From: an uncultured Bacteroidales bacterium
GTDB lineage: Bacteria > Bacteroidota > Bacteroidia > Bacteroidales > UBA932
Assembly: GCA_934678915.1 (NCBI GenBank)
Contig: CAKUSF010000007.1
Span: forward strand, 1-35,669
Direction of reading: 5' to 3'
Length of the DNA: 35,669 nucleotides
The notes beneath the pieces were generated by a model, which did no database searches, was not told where the DNA came from, and saw only the letters and a list, made by a program, of their open reading frames with translations. Below are positions 33,312 through 35,669 of this stretch, one piece after another; positions within the stretch are counted from its first letter, which is position 1, and each line of letters starts with the position of its first letter. Position numbers and translations under genes: made by a program.

Positions 33312-35441
33312 ATGGACAGAAACTTCATAATTGACGATGGCAAAACACAAAAGGTTCGAGACTGGTTTTGGAAATTCGCACCCATATTCATCTCATTTTC
33401 AGCAGTTTTAGGATTAATCACAAGGGTGATACTGATTTTCGTTCCTCCGACTGTCATCGGATTCACAGCTTTGGAGTGGCTGAAAATCTTTGTCCTAGGC
33501 TTCATAAACGATGTAGCTTTTTCGATTCTCGCACTCGCTCCAGCGGTACTTTTGTACGCAACGCTTAACGATGCGAAGTACAGGAAGCCCCTCAGTGTGG
33601 TCCTTGGAGCAGTCCTGCTCGCCTTCGCGGTGTACTCATTCCTACCGTCCAACATATTCACTGAATATGGTTCCGTTGTCCCCACGATAGCTAGAGTTCT
33701 GTCTCTCCTGCTACTCAGCAGCTTCTGCCTGAGACTATTCATCCCAAGCATAAGGAAAGGATGGTGCAAGGCCGGGCTGCTGTTCACGATGGGACTGTAC
33801 ATATTCCTTATGATTGCCAATGTCATCTCGGAATGCATCTTCTGGAACGAGTTCGGAGTACGTTACAACTTCATTGCCGTTGATTATCTGGTTTACACAA
33901 ATGAGGTTATCGGGAATATTATGGAGTCCTATCCGATAATTCCTATGGTTCTGGGAGTACTGCTTGTGGCAGTGCTAATCTGCTGGAGAATATTCCGCAG
34001 ACAGGATTTCAGTGAGGCCGGGAACAGTGGTATTATTCCATTTCTGGCAACATTCGTCATCTATGCTATCCTGTTCACCGGCAGTTTTTTCTGGCTACGG
34101 TTCAGCTACCGTAACCTACAGAGTGCCAACAACTACGCCACGGAATTGCAATGCAACGGGTGCTGGAACTTTCTTGAAGCGTACAGCAGCAGCACTCTTG
34201 AATATGACCGTTTCTACCAGATGCTTCCTGCCGATGAGGCATCGGCACTCAAGACCGCGCTTTGCAATCAAGTCACTGAGCCTGCACATTCGGTCACTTC
34301 GACAAGCTCAGTGACCGGAACCCAACTAATCCGTGACACCCTCCCGCCCATCAAAAAGAACATCGTAGTGATAGCTGTAGAGAGTCTGAGTGCCGACTTC
34401 CTCTCCGCCTACGGCAACGAGGACGGAATCACCCCGAACCTCGACACACTGATCGGGAAGAGTCTCGTGTTCGACAACCTTTACGCTGCCGGCAACCGTT
34501 CTGTCAGAGGCCTTGAGGCCCTCACCCTCTGCCTCCCTCCAAGCGCAGGGGAAAGCCTTATCAAAAGACCTGACAACGCTGGCCTTTTCTCTATCGGAAC
34601 AGTACTGAGAGCCAACGGCTACACCACCTCATTCATCTACGGGGGCGACAGCTATTTCGACAACATGCGCACTTACTTCTCCGGTAACGGCTTCGAGATC
34701 ATCGACAAGTCCAGCTACCCGAAAGAGGACATCACGTTCGCCAACATCTGGGGCACCTGCGACGAGGATTCGTACAGAGTTGCCCTGAAGGAGTTCGACA
34801 AGAAGGCTGAGAGCGGCACTCCGTTCCACGCTATCATATTCACAATCAGCAATCACCGCCCGTACACATTCCCGGAAGGAAAGATCACCTACGATGGTGA
34901 GATGAAGTCGCGCTCCGCTGCCGTGAAGTACACTGATTTCGCCATCGGGCAGTTCCTCGTCCAGGCTTCACGCAAGCCATGGTTCAGCAACACGGTATTT
35001 GTCATCGTGGCCGACCACTGCGCCTCCAGTGCCGGCAAGACCAGCATCCCTGTGGACAAGTACCACATCCCTGCGATAGTATATTCCCCAGGTTTCATCC
35101 GTCCTCAAAGAGTGGAGAAACTCTGCTCCCAGATCGACCTGATGCCGACCGTCTTCTCCCTGCTGCACTTCTCCTACGACTCGAAGTTCTACGGGCAGAA
35201 CATCCTCGCCCCTGAATATAACCAAAGAGCCTTCATGGCCACCTATCAGGACCTTGGCTACTACAGTGATGATGTCCTCACCGTCCTCTCACCCGTCCGC
35301 TGCATCCAGCAGTTCGATGTGACTTTGACCGAGCCTTGGCATCACACCGAGAGCGTCAGGGAAACGCTGGTTGATAATCTGGTGAAAGAAGCCCAAGCCT
35401 TTTACCAAACCGTCAACCTCTGTCCTCTAGCAAAGGAATAG
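33312..35441 (+). CDS. LTA-synthase-like membrane sulfatase-fold enzyme (phosphoglycerol/phosphoethanolamine transferase-like)
   Basis: A 709-residue inner-membrane protein. Five or so hydrophobic segments lie at about 22-47, 55-84, 93-112, 125-145, 155-175, 205-225 and 240-262 (some may be re-entrant). A linker then leads to an extracytoplasmic alkaline-phosphatase/sulfatase-fold domain from residue ~347: IVVIAVESLSADFLSAYG (metal Glu357), GITPNLDTL, the nucleophile site GNRSVRGLEAL (Ser397), HAIIFTISNHRPYTFP, and FVIVADHCAS (metal Asp/His). Relatives transfer phosphoglycerol or similar head groups to surface polymers or lipids. The nucleophile in this family is usually Thr; here it is Ser. 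The linker (residues 321-335) is encoded by a palindromic repeat. Divergent from the GH2-sulfatase unit. No partner gene shows its substrate. Confidence 0.85.
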   Translation: MDRNFIIDDGKTQKVRDWFWKFAPIFISFSAVLGLITRVILIFVPPTVIGFTALEWLKIFVLGFINDVAFSILALAPAVLLYATLNDAKYRKPLSVVLGAVLLAFAVYSFLPSNIFTEYGSVVPTIARVLSLLLLSSFCLRLFIPSIRKGWCKAGLLFTMGLYIFLMIANVISECIFWNEFGVRYNFIAVDYLVYTNEVIGNIMESYPIIPMVLGVLLVAVLICWRIFRRQDFSEAGNSGIIPFLATFVIYAILFTGSFFWLRFSYRNLQSANNYATELQCNGCWNFLEAYSSSTLEYDRFYQMLPADEASALKTALCNQVTEPAHSVTSTSSVTGTQLIRDTLPPIKKNIVVIAVESLSADFLSAYGNEDGITPNLDTLIGKSLVFDNLYAAGNRSVRGLEALTLCLPPSAGESLIKRPDNAGLFSIGTVLRANGYTTSFIYGGDSYFDNMRTYFSGNGFEIIDKSSYPKEDITFANIWGTCDEDSYRVALKEFDKKAESGTPFHAIIFTISNHRPYTFPEGKITYDGEMKSRSAAVKYTDFAIGQFLVQASRKPWFSNTVFVIVADHCASSAGKTSIPVDKYHIPAIVYSPGFIRPQRVEKLCSQIDLMPTVFSLLHFSYDSKFYGQNILAPEYNQRAFMATYQDLGYYSDDVLTVLSPVRCIQQFDVTLTEPWHHTESVRETLVDNLVKEAQAFYQTVNLCPLAKE
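34272..34316. repeat. Palindromic repeat embedded in the LTA-synthase-like coding sequence
   Basis: GTCACTGAGC (34272-34281) is the exact inverted complement of GCTCAGTGAC (34306-34315), and GGTCACT (34292-34298) pairs with AGTGACC (34310-34316). The core around TTCGACAAGCTCAGTGACC has the look of small dispersed REP-like elements seen in many bacterial genomes. It is translated in frame as residues 321-335 (VTEPAHSVTSTSSVT), between the membrane part and the catalytic domain. Confidence 0.7.
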
Positions 35442-35669
35442 GATGTCCGTACGCAATAATCCCGTTTCTACGCACCGGATGCCAATAAACACCTTTCTGT
35501 GCGTAGAATCAGAACATCCACGCACAGAAGCATTTAGAGGAATCCGAAAAGGAGCGGCTACATCAAGCCGATTTCACTCTCGGACATAGTTTGGCATTTC
35601 GGATGGGATGACAACGGAGATTTCGCAAAGCCCGCCAACAACGCCATTCGTTTTCCATGCGCTTTGGAA
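35442..35669. other. Non-coding end of window
   Basis: No convincing gene. Beyond the structured repeat at 35455-35529 there is a short stem CGGCT/AGCCG (about 35554-35570) and a wider pair TCCGAAA/TTTCGGA (35543-35549 and 35597-35603). Neither has a T-tract, so no clear terminator for the LTA-synthase-like gene is visible, although the repeat hairpin could block RNA decay or transcription. Confidence 0.5.
35455..35529. repeat. Structured intergenic repeat, right copy
   Basis: TTCTGTGCGT and ACGCACAGAA form a 10-bp hairpin around a 15-base loop (AGAA...TCC), in the same orientation as the copy at 29344-29430. Both share ATCCCGT, GGATGC, AAACAC/GAACAC, GTGCGTAGAA and CCACGCAC. A further ACGCAC arm upstream (35470-35475) can pair with the same GTGCGT. 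Stem positions that differ between copies change on both sides. It starts 14 bases after the LTA-synthase-like stop codon. Confidence 0.75.

Noticed and set aside
35563..35669. Minus-strand frame open to the window edge, ATG at 35658, about 31 codons
   Set aside because: Composition is odd (Trp, Cys and Arg-rich), the frame overlaps repeat-like DNA, and there is no RBS or motif.
1..35669. CRISPR array, tRNA or rRNA genes, transposase or integrase genes
   Set aside because: I saw no regularly spaced direct repeats, no tRNA-like cloverleaf, and no transposase or recombinase motifs in any long frame.

Overview
The window comes from a chromosome of the order Bacteroidales (phylum Bacteroidota). 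Evidence: two tandem SusC/SusD pairs, many lipoproteins with Bacteroidota-style signal peptides, a match to the Bacteroides promoter consensus (TTTG, 19-base spacer, TAnnTTTG), and a sulfatase of the serine type common in this group. I cannot fix the genus. The gene mix suggests an animal-gut glycan degrader.

Layout. (1) Positions 1-2376, plus strand: the 3' part of glnS (the window starts inside it), then a LolC/LolE-type lipoprotein-release permease. These are housekeeping genes. (2) Positions 2405-3322, minus strand: an AraC-family regulator with an N-terminal sensor domain. (3) Positions 3334-3384: a strong intrinsic terminator for minus-strand transcription. (4) Positions 3401-28939, minus strand: a 14-gene, 25.5 kb polysaccharide utilization locus (PUL) with almost no space between genes and one visible promoter at 29018-29048. 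In transcription order it encodes a GH130 mannosylglucose phosphorylase, a surface lipoprotein, a GH26 beta-mannanase, SusC-1, SusD-1, SusC-2, SusD-2, a DUF1735-like lipoprotein, a GH5-like enzyme with an N-terminal DUF5060-like domain, a CsxA-like GH2, a beta-mannosidase-like GH2, a GH30, a CE1-like esterase, and a second large surface lipoprotein. (5) Positions 28940-29471: a regulatory and repeat-bearing gap. (6) Positions 29472-33216, minus strand: a two-gene unit, an S1 sulfatase lipoprotein and a GH2 exo-glycosidase, with its own promoter. (7) Positions 33312-35441, plus strand: a membrane-anchored LTA-synthase-like sulfatase-fold enzyme. (8) Positions 35442-35669: no gene, but a second copy of the structured repeat found in region 5.

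How the PUL probably works (inference from families): GH26 and the SusD and accessory lipoproteins act at the cell surface on a beta-mannan, probably acetylated glucomannan or galactoglucomannan. Two SusCD pairs import the oligosaccharides. In the periplasm the esterase removes acyl groups, and the GH5, GH2 and GH30 enzymes shorten the chains. Imported mannosyl-glucose is split by the signal-less, cytoplasmic GH130. No inner-membrane sugar transporter, sugar epimerase or hybrid two-component regulator is encoded here. The AraC-type protein is the only local regulator candidate.

The least ordinary signals are: a glycan-binding-like module found three times in the two terminal lipoproteins of the PUL; a hairpin repeat present in two direct copies that flank the sulfatase/GH2/LTA-like block and show compensatory stem changes; a palindromic repeat translated in frame inside the LTA-like gene; and a terminator that overlaps the longest possible start of the AraC gene.
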